Shown here: positions 31,987-42,770 of the stretch, piece by piece | Numbering within the stretch: position 1 is the stretch's first letter | How the letters are laid out: every line of letters starts with the position of its first letter | Source of the DNA: Adiantum capillus-veneris | Taxonomy: Eukaryota; Streptophyta; Polypodiopsida; Polypodiales; Pteridaceae | DNA length: 62,000 bases | Assembly (NCBI GenBank): GCA_014529385.2 | Contig: CM043944.1 | Span: 71,517,384 to 71,579,383 of the forward strand | Direction of reading: 5' to 3' | Translations under genes and position numbers: made by a program | Notes under the pieces: model-generated | Seen by the model: the letters and a program-made list of their open reading frames with translations, nothing else | What the model was told of the DNA's origin: nothing | The model's database searches: none

Positions 31987-33121
31987 TGTTAGGTGCGGCG
32001 GAATGAATGTTTGCGCTTTGCTCAAGATGAGTGCTCCGAACTGTGCTCAAGGTTCCTTTTGTTCTTATGGAAGGTAGAGCCTTCCGTTCTTAGTGAGAGA
32101 ATGCTATGATCACAAACAAGTGAATGGACACTGTGCGTGCAAGTGTATGAGACTGAGAGATAGAGAGAGAAGAGAGATATGACACCAGAGACGTTGTAAA
32201 ACCCTCCTCCGAAGGCCCCACTCTCGTCGGCGAGAGTGGTCTACTTATGATTGCACAATCTGGTACAAATGGTATGTATGTGACTGATGCAAGTCTAGGC
32301 TATGTCGGCGATGACGACGGGGATGACGAGGCTGACACCAGGGCTGAAATTTGCAATCTTTCGACTGCTGTTCAAAAACGCTATGGGCTGAAATCTACGA
32401 CTAGTCCAAAACGCTGATTTGGGGGGCTGTTTCTGTGGGTCTTTGTCACTGAAAATTTGCAGGTTTAGGGCTGAAAACTGATGGTCTTTCCGGGCTGAAT
32501 CCTCATGAAAACGCCAGGGCTGCTTCTGTAAAAAACGCTAGGCTGATGGTAACAAAAATGCTAGGTATGTTGGTCCCTGCAAAAACGCTGGCTGAGGAAA
32601 TATGTGGCGATGATCTTCTTCTTCAAATGCTAGGGGGTGAGAGTTCTGGCGATGGTGCAAATGCTGGAAATGCTAGGCAATGGCAGATGAAGAAAACGCT
32701 AGAGATGGGAATCTTTGCTTGGAGGGAAACCACCAAGGCTTGGTCTTGTTGAGAAGTTGCTTGCTGAGCTTGGCTCCTGTTGCCTCTTCTGCCAAATAGT
32801 GCTAGCTCTAGTTTGCTTATATACAAACTTAGCAAAATTGCCCTACCTACTTTCCAACAAAAGTCACTTAAAAATAATAAGTGAAAAATGTCAAAAATAG
32901 GTAAAATAGGCTAAATGCACTAGAAAATTCCCCTGAAGGATTTTGATGGGAATGCTTATGATCATGCTGTGTGCAGGACATGCATCTACACTAAGTGACT
33001 GGGCATGCACGGTCTATGAATAGACTCACAAAAGTGCCAAGTCACTTCTAATCTAGACTGATTGAACCCTGATTGTACTGTAGCTTGTCCACGGACACAG
33101 GGTTGGATGTGTCACGTGACA
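31987..33121 (-). repeat. LTR-C 5' LTR
   Basis: 1,135 bp, next to the primer-binding site. Highly similar to 28243-29442 except for the deletions noted there. Confidence 0.85.
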
Positions 33122-33126
33122 CCTAC

Positions 33127-33885
33127 TCAGTACGAACTTCAAGAGATGGAACGTCGACAGCAGGTTGACGAATGCACAAAGCAAACGATTGAATTTGCGA
33201 AGGATCCTCAGTTAGCAAAATTTTTGTCTCAGCAATCCATCACAGAAGTGCACACCCAGTGGCAGAAAGCCACAGAACCACCCATCAAACCGGCAATCAA
33301 GAAACCTCCTTCTCCTAGGATGTTTACAGAACAAGAATTACAGGAGGTGGTTCATACACAGATCAGTTGGCTTTTGGACGCGAACAATCAATCCAAAAAG
33401 CAAGTGAAAAAGCGCAAGAAGTGGATTGACCACCCTGGTTATTTGGGCCGTCAATCTTTTTTTGCATTTGCAAGAAAGCAGAAGAAGTTTGTACGATTTG
33501 AAGGACTAGTTCTTCCTCTTCTTCTGATAGTTCTTCTAGCTCTTCTGACTCGAACGAGGAGGACAGAAAAAGGCAAAAAGCGAAAAGCTTCGGAAAGGGC
33601 AAGTAAAAGGCAAAGCAACCCAAATTTCGCCTAGTTTTTGACAGTTCTACAGAGGAGTCATCCTTTGACAGTTCGGACTCCGACGACCATATGTTTTATA
33701 CAAAGAAGAAGCATTTTTACAGAGCCAACCAATATGGCTTCCTTGAAGACAAAAGCAAGAAAGTAAAAGAATTCAAAGAAGGTGGACAGTCGATTAAATT
33801 TGAATCCATTTCTGGGTTCCGAGATACTCCGAGGGCTTTGGTCTTCATTCAGCAGTTTCTCTGGAGGACACTTGTCACCAGCGTG
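33127..33885 (+). pseudogene. Gypsy-A gag, second segment
   Basis: Continues the frame interrupted by LTR-C: YELQEMERRQQVDECTKQ, a region with TEQELQEVV, then a Ser/Asp-rich linker after a frame change near 33450-33650. Then HFYRANQYGF, IKFESISGFRDTPRALVFIQQF and an FSGGHLSP-like stretch, the start of the Retrotrans_gag domain. It is cut by a solo LTR at 33886. Confidence 0.75.
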
Positions 33886-35337
33886 TGACTACTATCTATC
33901 CTTTTTGTTGATTTCTTTCTTATTATCTATTTACTTTCACTTTTTGGAAACACCCCTCGGGAAATTTAACTGCCCTGCATTGCATAGCTAGTGTGGAACT
34001 GTCCAGAGGGAGTCCAGGCCTGAGGGCAAGAGAGCACTAAGGTTGGACAAGGACTATGGTTAGCCAAGTGGGGTCATTGACTAGCCAAAGTGGAATCCTT
34101 TGCTACAGAGGCTACATTTCAATTCTGGGTGTGGCCACAGTGTACAAAGAGGGTCGGATGACCTAGAAAGATACAATGGCAGCATCTCCTAAAATTTAGG
34201 GAACTGCTATTTGGGACCTGAAAATGTGTTGACGTCATTACCTCTGGAATGACAAAGGGAACATTTTCTTACTCTGCCGTGAAGTCAACTGGGCAACCGG
34301 TTGGGATATTTTTAGACGGCAACCCCGAAACGGGAAAATGCTTATAAATGTGCCAAGTGTCACATTCTGGTGCAGTTTCTAATGCAAGAGAGAGTTGGCG
34401 CTGAATTTTAAGCAGGGAGAGCCTCATTTGCAGCTTTTGTCACAGGCTAAGAGCTATGGAGTGCTTGCTTTCCCTCTTATGCACAGTGCGGTGCCAGGAG
34501 TGATGCCCTGCACGCTACGCACTGCCCTCTCTCTCCCCTTTGGCAGTATGTGATGCCCCTCTAGTGGGCTCTTCATTTGACCAATGTACAGTTGTGTGGG
34601 TTCATGCGCGATTGCCGAGGCAAGAGCCTCTTGCACAGGTACTGGATTAGCTAGCGGCTAATCCCCCCGCAGGTACAGGTGAATTCGGAGAGGTTTCACG
34701 CCAGAAATCTCACCCGATTCAAAGGGCAAGTAGCCCTACAGGTGCGGGAGCTCGAGGACCTGCTACGGATGCGACCGGCACGCGAAACGGAGCCCGAAAC
34801 AGTAAATTACAGCCTGCTGTGTATTTTTGCAGGTTTAGGGTTTTGGCCCTAAACGGACCCTAATACCCCCAGGAGGTTTGGGGACGCAAGGGGACTGTTG
34901 TACAGGTGATCTGGCGCATTTTCAGGGCTGAAAACAGAGAATTCAGCGTGCTGCAGATTCTCGCCAGGTTTTGCAAAGTGCCCGTATGCGTCGGGAAAGT
35001 CGGCCAATGCGTGGGAATACTGACTGTGAAGGGTTCTAGTACAGTTATGTTGCCGAGATCGGGCTGGAACAGTGGAAATTCAGCCGAGTTTGTGCGGGGC
35101 AGCTTGTAGGGAACCTCAGTGTTTATTCCCTCTTTTGAACAATAAAGAAATACCGAAAGGGGCGCCTAAGTTAGGGGCCAATCTGGTGTCCGTCTACTCA
35201 TACAGGTGCAATCTAGCAGCCTGCATCCCTCTCCCCTTTGTTGTGTCTGTAAAGTACAGGTATAATAGACGACTAATAATGGGTGAAAGCTAAATCAAGG
35301 TTTAAAGTAAAGTCTACCGCCCTTTTTGGATTGAACA
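33886..35337 (+). mobile_element. Probable solo gypsy LTR inserted in Gypsy-A gag
   Basis: 1,452 bp, TGTGACTACTATC...TTGGATTGAACA (TG...CA). It separates gag motif FSGGHLSP from SEHSKIRRATSFFKGNARTWW-type sequence. Near its end are AATAAAGAAATACCGAAAGGGGCG (35141-35164) and the GGGGCCAAT block shared with other LTRs here. The flanking 5-mers (CAGCG, GGCCG) do not match well, so the exact ends are uncertain. Confidence 0.55.
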
Positions 35338-36000
35338 GGCCGGTTTCACACTACTCAGAGCACTCCAAGATTAGGAGGGCTACATCTTTCTTCAAAGGAA
35401 ATGCTCGAACATGGTGGTCCACTCTTGTTTTGAGGAAGGAAGCTCCAGTCTAAGTGGTTGAAATTCAAAAGGCTCTTTATTTCTTCTTGGCTGACTTGGG
35501 AGTGCGAACGAGGTCTACGAACCGCTTGGAATCATCTTCGGATGACCAAGGGAGATTCTTTGGACGCTTATTGCGAGAGATTTTGGAACTCTTTTCTACC
35601 AACCTCTTTATTTAAGGTCTCTTTTAAGGAACAGATTGAGCGGTTTTGCTGTGGACTCCCTACAGAGATCTGAGACTACTGCCTGGAACAAAAGTCAAAT
35701 TCTATTCAAGAATTGATGGTCATGCGAAACGGGGTTTCGCGAAATTTGACTTACCCCACTGATGAGATCTTGACTCACTCTTCGAGAGAGGGCCAATTAC
35801 ATCAAAGAAGGGAAGTGTTTTGGTTGCGGGGAACATGGGCACATCTCCGCAAAGTGCCCCAAAAAGGTACAGCAAGAACAAAATGAAGACAGGCCAAAGA
35901 GTTCGAGAGCAATAGAGGAATGTGGCAGAAAAGGCAAGATGAAAGCTGGACTGGTTCCAGATTGCATGGGTACTGAGCCAAGCCTGATTGATGAAAGTAC
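35338..36000 (+). pseudogene. Gypsy-A gag, third segment with zinc knuckle
   Basis: Resumes the capsid domain (RRATSFFKGNARTWW, then FKRLFISSWL, SLDAYCERFWNSFL) with frame changes near 35450. Near 35812-35870 another frame encodes CFGCGEHGHISAKC, a CCHC zinc knuckle. Order and motifs are those of a Ty3/gypsy Gag. Non-functional. Confidence 0.8.
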
Positions 36001-36025
36001 ATAACTTTGTCGAGCTTGGGGCAAA

Positions 36026-36610
36026 GTGAAAGATCAAGAAGCCTTGATTTTCTTCGATGGAGGAGCCAAGGCCAACTTCATTTCACGCAAATTGGCGGCG
36101 CGGCTCGAGATTACACCCGATAGGATGGGACCACCAGCAGAGGCAGTTCTAGGTGCACCCGGACGGGACATAGCCATTACACCTGTCATTGGTAAGCTTC
36201 GGTTGCATTGTCAGGGGTATTTGGGGCACAAGGACTTTTACATAATGCCCTTGGAAGGTTGTGACGTCCTCCTAGGAGTCCCTTGGTACCATAAGAACAA
36301 TGCCGTAGTCGATTATCGGGCAAAGAAAGCAACTTTGACAAACGAAAAGGGCCGCAAAATTGTACTTGATGTAAAACTGAAGGGCGAGTCTGTCCCTATT
36401 GTATCGGCTTCAGCCATTTCCAAATTAATCAAATTCAGTCTCTTTGTTTACTCGATCTACTTGAAAGAGTTAAATGAAGAACACAGAACGACATGTCTGA
36501 ACTTGATAGAGAACGCAAAGATTTTCTCCACACTCATGCCGATTGCTTCTCTGAGGGCCGGCCAAGTGAGTTGCTCCCATCTCGACGTGAGGATCATACC
36601 ATTGATCTGA
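36026..36610 (+). pseudogene. Gypsy-A aspartic protease
   Basis: Frame with a retropepsin-like start FFDGGAKANFIS (the catalytic D-T/S-G is D-G-G here), followed by the flap region, PLEGCDVLLGVPWYHKNNAVVDYRAKKATL, typical of gypsy proteases. It matures Gag-Pol in an intact element. A stop near 36610 separates it from the RT. Confidence 0.8.
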
Positions 36611-36624
36611 TACCTTGAAGCACA

Positions 36625-37078
36625 CCACCGAACCGGCCACCTTATCGTGTTAGCCGAGCCCAGAATGAAGAGATTATGAACCAAGTGAAAGACCTTCTGG
36701 AAAAGGGTCTTATCGAGTCGAGTACTTCACCCTACTACTCTCCAGTGTTGTTGGTTTTAAAGAAAGACGGATCTTGGAGAATGTGTATTGATTACAACGC
36801 TCTCAATAAAATCACCATCAAGAACAGATTTCCGATTCCAAGGATCGATGATATTCTTGACCGATTAAAGGGATCCTCTTGTTTCAGCAAGATTGATTTG
36901 AAAAGCGGATATCATCATATCCGAATCGCGCCGAGAGATGTCTACAAGATAGCCTTTCGGACGAGCTTTGGTTTATATGAATTTTTGATGATGCCTTTTG
37001 GCCTTCCCAATGCTCCAGTGACTTTCAACCGAATGATGGATAGGATTTTCAGAGAGTATAGATCATTTGTCGACGAGC
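36625..37078 (+). pseudogene. Gypsy-A reverse transcriptase, truncated
   Basis: RT N-terminal half with [49 protein letters not shown] (first catalytic Asp) and [20 protein letters not shown]. It stops at about FREYRSFV, before the YxDD motif. At ~37079 it joins directly to a minus-strand copia gag, so the 3' half of Gypsy-A is missing. Confidence 0.85.
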
Positions 37079-38154
37079 CTGTTTTGCAATTTTGTTGAAC
37101 AAATGTGGGGAGTAATAGTACACTTCACAGACAATGCAATGAAAGCATGAGCCTGTGCATCTTTTACATCCCAACAAGCTTGCTCAGCCGTAGGCAAAAC
37201 AACTCTGGCAACAACAATCCTGCCACCAAAACCTGCAACATTCTTAACATTGCCTACATCCTGAGATCCAGGACGTACATCAACGCCGTGCACAACGTTC
37301 CAAACGCCCTTCGACACAAGTACATGTTGCATCATATAAGCCCACATAGGGTAATTATCCCCATTCAATCTGTCCTTAGCAGCAAACATCTTAAACACAT
37401 CTGTGTTGTTGTCAGCCATGGTGAATGTTGCACCTTATGTGAAAACTGGTCGAAAAGAGGAGAAACGAAACGGGAACAACACGTGCTATATAGCACCACC
37501 CGTAGAAGATTGTAAGGGACCTATTATGCAGAAAACGGCACTGACATAAATTTTGCACAAAATGACGAAATAGCTTGCGCAATACTGCCTGTAGTGAAAA
37601 CGGAGGTCGAAATGAGCCGGAATCGAAAATCTGAGCAGGCTAAGCTCTATGAGCTTGCCCAAAGTATTTGTCGACCTGCTGACGCTCGCGAAAGCTCACA
37701 AAAATCGGAGAAAGTGAGTAGGCGTGCGTTGGAGCTGCTGCCGACTAAGCCGGGAGGATGCAACCTGCTCTGATACCAATTGTTGGAATTAGGGTTGTAG
37801 GTTGCCCAAAGTATTTGTCAACCTGCTGACGCTCGCCAAAGCTCACAGAAATTGGAGAAAGTGAGCAGGCGGTGCTGGAGCTGCTGGCGACTAAGCCGGG
37901 AGGACGCAACCTGCTCTGATACCAATTGTTGGAATTAGGGTTGTAGGAAAACACACATAGCTTGGAGAAGACGAAGGAAGCTCAAGGCACACAACAGCGA
38001 GTGTATTACTTAGTGTGCAATGGAAAGATCAAATAGCCCTAGAGTGATGGGCGTATATGCAATGCACGGGGAAAAAACCTATTAGTGAGGGGAAAAATAC
38101 CCCGGTGGTCCTAAGTGTGTTCACACACATCACTACCACATGTATATGGTAACA
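37079..38154 (-). mobile_element. 5'-end fragment of a Copia-B-family element
   Basis: Minus-strand fragment with the first ~110 gag codons (37079-37419, MADNNTDVFKMFAAKDRLNGDNYP...), leader and 5' LTR 37927-38154 (TGTTGGAATTAGGG...GGTAACA, read on plus). It is clearly homologous to Copia-B (52066-53005). The leader plus primer-binding site and first LTR bases are duplicated in tandem (147-bp units at 37655 and 37802). The fragment ends abruptly inside gag at the Gypsy-A junction. Confidence 0.85.
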
Positions 38155-39254
38155 TGTGGTGTCTGTTGATGGCGCACTCACTTTTAAAATTTGTGACTCG
38201 TCATTTTTATTGAAAAGGTGTAGCCTAGTAACATTAGGAACCTTTTGTGGGTTTTTAAAGAAGAAAATTCACAATGTCATAATGAGAGTGAAAACTTAAT
38301 CCAATAAACCGAGATTTACCTTCAAAGGAAAGTGCTAATATAGACTAGATAAGTTGGGACAGAGGTCTTTGATTGATAGTAGAGCTAATTTTTAATTTTT
38401 GCTATAAGTTTTTCTTATTTATATCCCATAATTATGAGGTGTTGGAGAACAGGAATGGGGAACACACTTGAAACACAACACAAATTCAAAAAAACCCCTA
38501 TCCTCTCGAAAACACCTTCAAAAAGTATAAATCACACTAGCAGGCATAGAAATTGGGGACATGGGGACGCGGCCCTAAATTGCCGGGACGTAACGATGGA
38601 CACGGAAACGAAGGACGGGATGCGTTTTTTCAACGAAAGCGCGTTTCTCACTAGGGACGGGGACGGGACGCGTCCTGGGATGCGCGTCCCCGGTGACGGG
38701 GCAACATAAGACGCGGACAGGGGGCGTGACGGACGAGGGCGGCATTTTTTTGAATTTCAAATTCGAACTCAAAGTTCTTAAACGGCCAGTTTTGGGGAGA
38801 GGGGCTTTCTATTTAAGGGCACCCAAGGTCCCAAGCCTTGACACCCACTCAAGGAGCATTGTGGGCCGTGGCAACTTGGGCCTTGGAAGTTGGCAACTTG
38901 GCAAGCCTACCCTTCTAAGTTCTCCCATCATCCATGGGCCATCTCTCTCTCTCTCCCCATCTCTCCTCTCCAAGTCGAAACTTTGGAGCCTACCCCTCTC
39001 TCGTTCTCTCTGAGATTGAAGGCTTGAGCCTTGAGCCTTGGCCCTTGAACTCTGAAGCCTACCTAGTAGCCCTTTCTCCTACTCTCCGAGCTTTCTCTAA
39101 TATCTATCATCTATGGTATCTCAAGATGGATCCGAAGCTTCTCTAAGCCCTCCCCACTAGCGAGAGGCTACATATGATGACATACTTTAATTGTTGCTAG
39201 CTAGCAATTGGCTACTGTAAAGCTCTAATTGGGAAATCAGAAATTCAGAAAAGC

Positions 39255-39497
39255 ATGGTTCACCGTCAAGCAAATGAGATTCTACGACTTTCTAATTTTC
39301 ATTGCGAGGACCAACAAACCCTTTTGCAGTGCACACAAGAAATACAGGTCTTGCAAGAAAAAATGCGGAACTTACAAAGGAAAGATACAAGCTTAAGTGC
39401 TCGTGTGCGAAAGAAGAGACTACAAAATCTTGAAACCTTGAAGGTTGGCTCTGGAGGTCTCAAAAAAAGAATCCAAGCATTGAGGTCAGGATTGTGA
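39255..39497 (+). CDS. Unassigned 80-codon coiled-coil ORF within hAT-1
   Basis: Open frame starting MVHRQANEILRL, very rich in Gln, Leu, Lys and Arg, with predicted helix/coiled coil (IQVLQEKMRNLQRK, KRLQNLETLK). It has no BED zinc finger, which is what hAT transposases usually encode at this position. A TTCAG just upstream could be a splice acceptor. It may be a captured host exon. I do not recognise the family. Confidence 0.4.
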   Translation: MVHRQANEILRLSNFHCEDQQTLLQCTQEIQVLQEKMRNLQRKDTSLSARVRKKRLQNLETLKVGSGGLKKRIQALRSGL

Positions 39498-39606
39498 ACC
39501 TTTTAGTTTATTTTGCCTATACATAGTTTTTTCTTATGTCTGTTATATTTTCTATGTAGACATGCTATATATCCAGACAAAGAAAACATAGGGGAAAAGC
39601 GCGCAA

Positions 39607-41017
39607 GTACTTGCATCGGAGTGGATGCTTACCATTGAGAAGGTGGAAAAGCATGATGTCATTGCCATCGTCACCTACGGAGAAAATAGCAATTGTGCCG
39701 CCGGAGCCATCATCGAATCCCTTTATCCAAAAATCACGGTCACATATTGCATGGCTCATTGCCTCAACAATCTTCTCAAAGATATAGGTACCTTGGAATG
39801 GATTTCCCCTGTCATTGAGCATGCAAATACAATGGTGACTTTTGTCAATAATCATCAAAAGGTAACCATTAAGTGTTAACCAATCTCATTTCAATCTGAA
39901 TCTAATTTCAATATGGAAGGCCAATTCTTGTTTTGAATGTTGAAACTTGATTTTTCTGAATAGGTGAGGGCTGAATTTTCAAAGAGGTCAAAGCTAGCTC
40001 TTCTCAAATACTCGGAGATTCGCTTCGCCTTCAACTTCATTATGCTCCATCGCTTGAGTGTGTGTAGTGGGGCATTGAGGGAACTCTTGATTAGTAATGA
40101 GTTCATGGCAATGCCCAAGTCAACAAGTGTCAATGTTGTGGCATGACGAGCACGGGCGGACATGCCGGAATGGTGGGAGGAAGTAAAGACAATCTCCAAA
40201 ATGATGAAGCTTATGATATATGAGGCCATGGACACCATGATCGCCTCTCTTGAAAAACTTGTGACTGACCCCAATAGGTATTCACGTCGCACGAGTCACT
40301 TTTAAGTATTCCCTATGCTTTACAAGTTTACTCTCTTGAGTTTGTTTTGAATCTTGATAACGTAGGTACGAGGAGATCCAAGAATTGTGTGTGTCAAGGT
40401 GGAATGCCTACCATTCTCCTCTTTACACGGCCGGTTATGTGGTGGATCCACAATTCCAACAAGGGAATCAATGGAAGGACAAAGAGGTGATGAATGGTTG
40501 GCAAACCATCCTTGTGCGCCTTGTGCCCGACCCAAAGGAAAAAACCGAGATTCGGAGGCAAATCAATGTCTAGAGGAATGGAAAGGGAGAAATTTGTCAC
40601 ATGCCTGATGCACAAGCATCTCGCTTTGAGATGGGGAGTGGTCTTTGGTGGGAGGAGTTTGGGGCGGGATTGGGCGGTTTACAGGACTTGGCTATTCGCA
40701 TTCTTAGCCAAGCATGCACTACGAGTTGCTTGGAGCAACTTTGGAGTGTGTGTGCTCATGTTGCCTCAAAGAAGAGGAATCGTCTTGATGTGCAAAGAGC
40801 CAATAATCTTATATATGTCTCATCAAATTTGAAGATGCTTTCCAAGTCAGACCAAAGTGATGATTTCGCGGAGTGTGCAGAGGATGATCCTATCCCAGAG
40901 ACAGAGATAGATGCAAAGGGAGAGATTGAGACAACACCACTTGAGGATGATCTTTTGCAGCAAATGGACTATGCAGAGCTGGTTGTCATTCAGTTGGCAC
41001 CATGGGCCAACATGTAG
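39607..41017 (+). pseudogene. hAT-1 transposase remnant
   Basis: Pieces in order: LASEWMLTIE..DVIAIVTYGENSNCAAGAI with CMAHCLNNLLKDIG (hAT catalytic-core region, 39607-39863), an intron-like gap, VRAEFSKRSKLALLKYSE (39964 on), a MPEWWEEVK segment, YEEIQELCVSRWN and VVDPQFQQG. It ends with the hAT C-terminal dimerisation region (ILSQACTTSCLEQLWSVCAHVASKKRNRL). Stops at ~40144 and ~40571 and missing N-terminal sequence make it a pseudogene. Closely related in layout to hAT-2 (53141-54650, minus). Confidence 0.85.
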
Positions 41018-41355
41018 ACCTCTTGAGTCTTGACTCGAATCCTTCCCTTTTTGAGTTCCATATATGCTACACTCTACTTATCCACTCTTCACTTGTACAT
41101 CATTATGTTTTGTCCTTTGACGAGGATAATTGATGATTGATCACCACACCAACGTGCGCGGTGTCACGCACACCGCACCGTGTACGCCCTTACCGCATGT
41201 TATATTTTGGTATTATATAATATGAGTACAAAACCCACTTTTTCTTTGCAATCTTGTGCTCTTAGTGTTGTCTCAGTATTAAATTTGCAAAGTAGTAGTG
41301 TTTTTTAAAGCGCATCCCCTTTCGCGCTCCTCGTCCCCGTCCCCATGTGGCTATG

Positions 41356-42770
41356 CTAGCAGGGCCTCGCATGCACACTTCCCAACGCACACGTCCGACA
41401 AGATCACAACACCACACGCACGCACCATTGTGGTCCATTTTGGCACTTCCAGCTCACACAACACCTCTTACTCACTCTCTCTACATCACACATATCCACA
41501 ACCGACACTGCGGAACAAAGACGAGAGCAAGAGAAAGATAGGGGGTTAAGGGGAAATTGACACCGCACAGCGCAAAACTGTTTGATCTTGATTTAAAAAA
41601 CATCTGCAGCATCTCAAGCACCAAAACTATGGCCTGCTCGGCGAGAAAAGACCTCCTTGAGGCTCCATAGTCAAAGCTATCCCAAAAAACTCTTAACCCC
41701 CCCCCCCCCCCCCCCCCCAAAATGATTAAAAAACCTTTGTTAATAGGGGCCTTCGCCCATTTTTGGAAACTTTTTGCTCATTGGTCCTTTTGAATGCTCC
41801 TCTTAGTAATTTTGAAGGGTTTGATGCCCCCCTTGGTCGGATTTCTATCTCTCTCCCACATCCTCACGAGCTTTGGGGGGGGGGGGGGGGGCACCGTGTG
41901 AAAGCGCCCTGCGGACTCCAACACTGAAGTGCCGCCAACGGTTGGGAGTGTCGCCGTCCGCCACCATCGATAAACTTCGACCGGCCCTAACTTTGTGCTC
42001 ACAGTTGTCACCTCACTCCACCCACTACACACTTCCCCCTAGAACCTTGGCGAGCCCAAAAAGACTTTTAACGGCACGCCTATCGAGGCGGTCAAAACAC
42101 TCTAGAACCGGTCCCCTTGAAAACTTCAACTGGCCATAACTTACCGATTTGAGCTTCGATTGACGATCCGGAAAGACCGACGTGCACCACAATTCAAGCA
42201 CTTTGAATCTATCCACTTACATCAGCCCTGACCATCCATCTGCATGTGCCCAGTCCGTCGGGGATCTGTAAAGCAACCCCGCTTTCCAATCTGCCGTAAC
42301 TTTCCTTTTGTAGCTCCATTTGAGGAGCCTTCTGGACCGGCTCATAGAGCATCTCGAACACCACATCTTGCCACCTATCTCCAGCCCTTGGGATACCTTG
42401 ACCTACCGACTTGATTGGCCCCCGTCTTGGAGCCTTTCGGGCTTTAAAAAGCACCTCAAAGCATACATCGCAACAATCTCTTACCTGCCTAGGGCCTTCA
42501 TACTTGCTCTAACACTCTGGCATGCACTTGTACACACCCATAGCATTGCTGTGTCCACTTCACAGCACTGAGCATCTTTTGTTGCACCAACGTTTCAAAT
42601 ATTTTTGTGGAAAGGGTTAAAGATCACGCTAAGCTTGGAATTTCTTTTGAAAACTTTTCGTGAGTTTAATATATTCACATATACATGTAAGACGTGTTTT
42701 TTGTGCCATGAGTTTTTTATGTTTGGCTTTGAAAGTTGTGCTAATCTGTGGATGAAATCTTGTTATACAG
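41356..42770. other. No gene recognised before P4H exon 2
   Basis: Contains a poly-C tract (~41697-41718) and a poly-G tract (~41876-41892). 41950-42600 is GC-richer, repetitive-looking DNA with no protein motif and may be eroded LTR or leader sequence. The last 30 bp form the P4H acceptor (TTGTTATACAG). Confidence 0.5.

Larger units (their letters stand above)
28243..33121 (-). mobile_element. LTR-C: chimeric non-autonomous LTR retrotransposon nested in Gypsy-A
   Basis: 4,879 bp with LTRs 28243-29442 and 31987-33121 (TGTTAGGTG...GTGACA). Orientation is minus. The primer-binding site TGGTATCAAAGC is the complement of 31974-31985. The polypurine tract AAAAGGAGGAGA is the complement of 29443-29454. 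Flanks are GCTAC (28238-28242) and CCTAC (33122-33126), a target duplication with one mismatch. The interior contains no protease, integrase or RT. It holds a Gypsy-C-like gag start (30521-31096), a repetitive acidic ORF, a piece of another gypsy LTR and an unassigned ORF. It looks like a non-autonomous element that picked up part of another gypsy element. Confidence 0.85.
38545..41355 (+). mobile_element. hAT-1: hAT DNA transposon in the P4H intron
   Basis: 2,811 bp flanked by a perfect 8-bp target duplication CTAGCAGG (38537-38544 and 41356-41363), the hAT hallmark. Ends are imperfect inverted repeats: CATAGAAATTGGGGACATGGGGACG at the left, and at the right the complement of CATAGCCACATGGGGACGGGGACG. 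G-rich GGGACG repeats lie inside both ends. It holds a decayed transposase (39607-41017) and an extra ORF (39255-39497). Confidence 0.88.
23111..42770 (+). other. P4H intron 1, ~19.7 kb, filled with transposable elements
   Basis: Starts GTAGAGAG and ends TTGTTATACAG. The exon on each side has matching phase (2 + 1 nt), so no exon between them is required. Contents in order: LTR-like remnant, LINE-like ORF1, copia LTR edge, Gypsy-A with nested LTR-C and a solo LTR, copia 5' fragment, hAT-1 and unassigned sequence. Introns this long are known in conifers and ferns. Splicing of this one is inferred, not observed. Confidence 0.68.
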
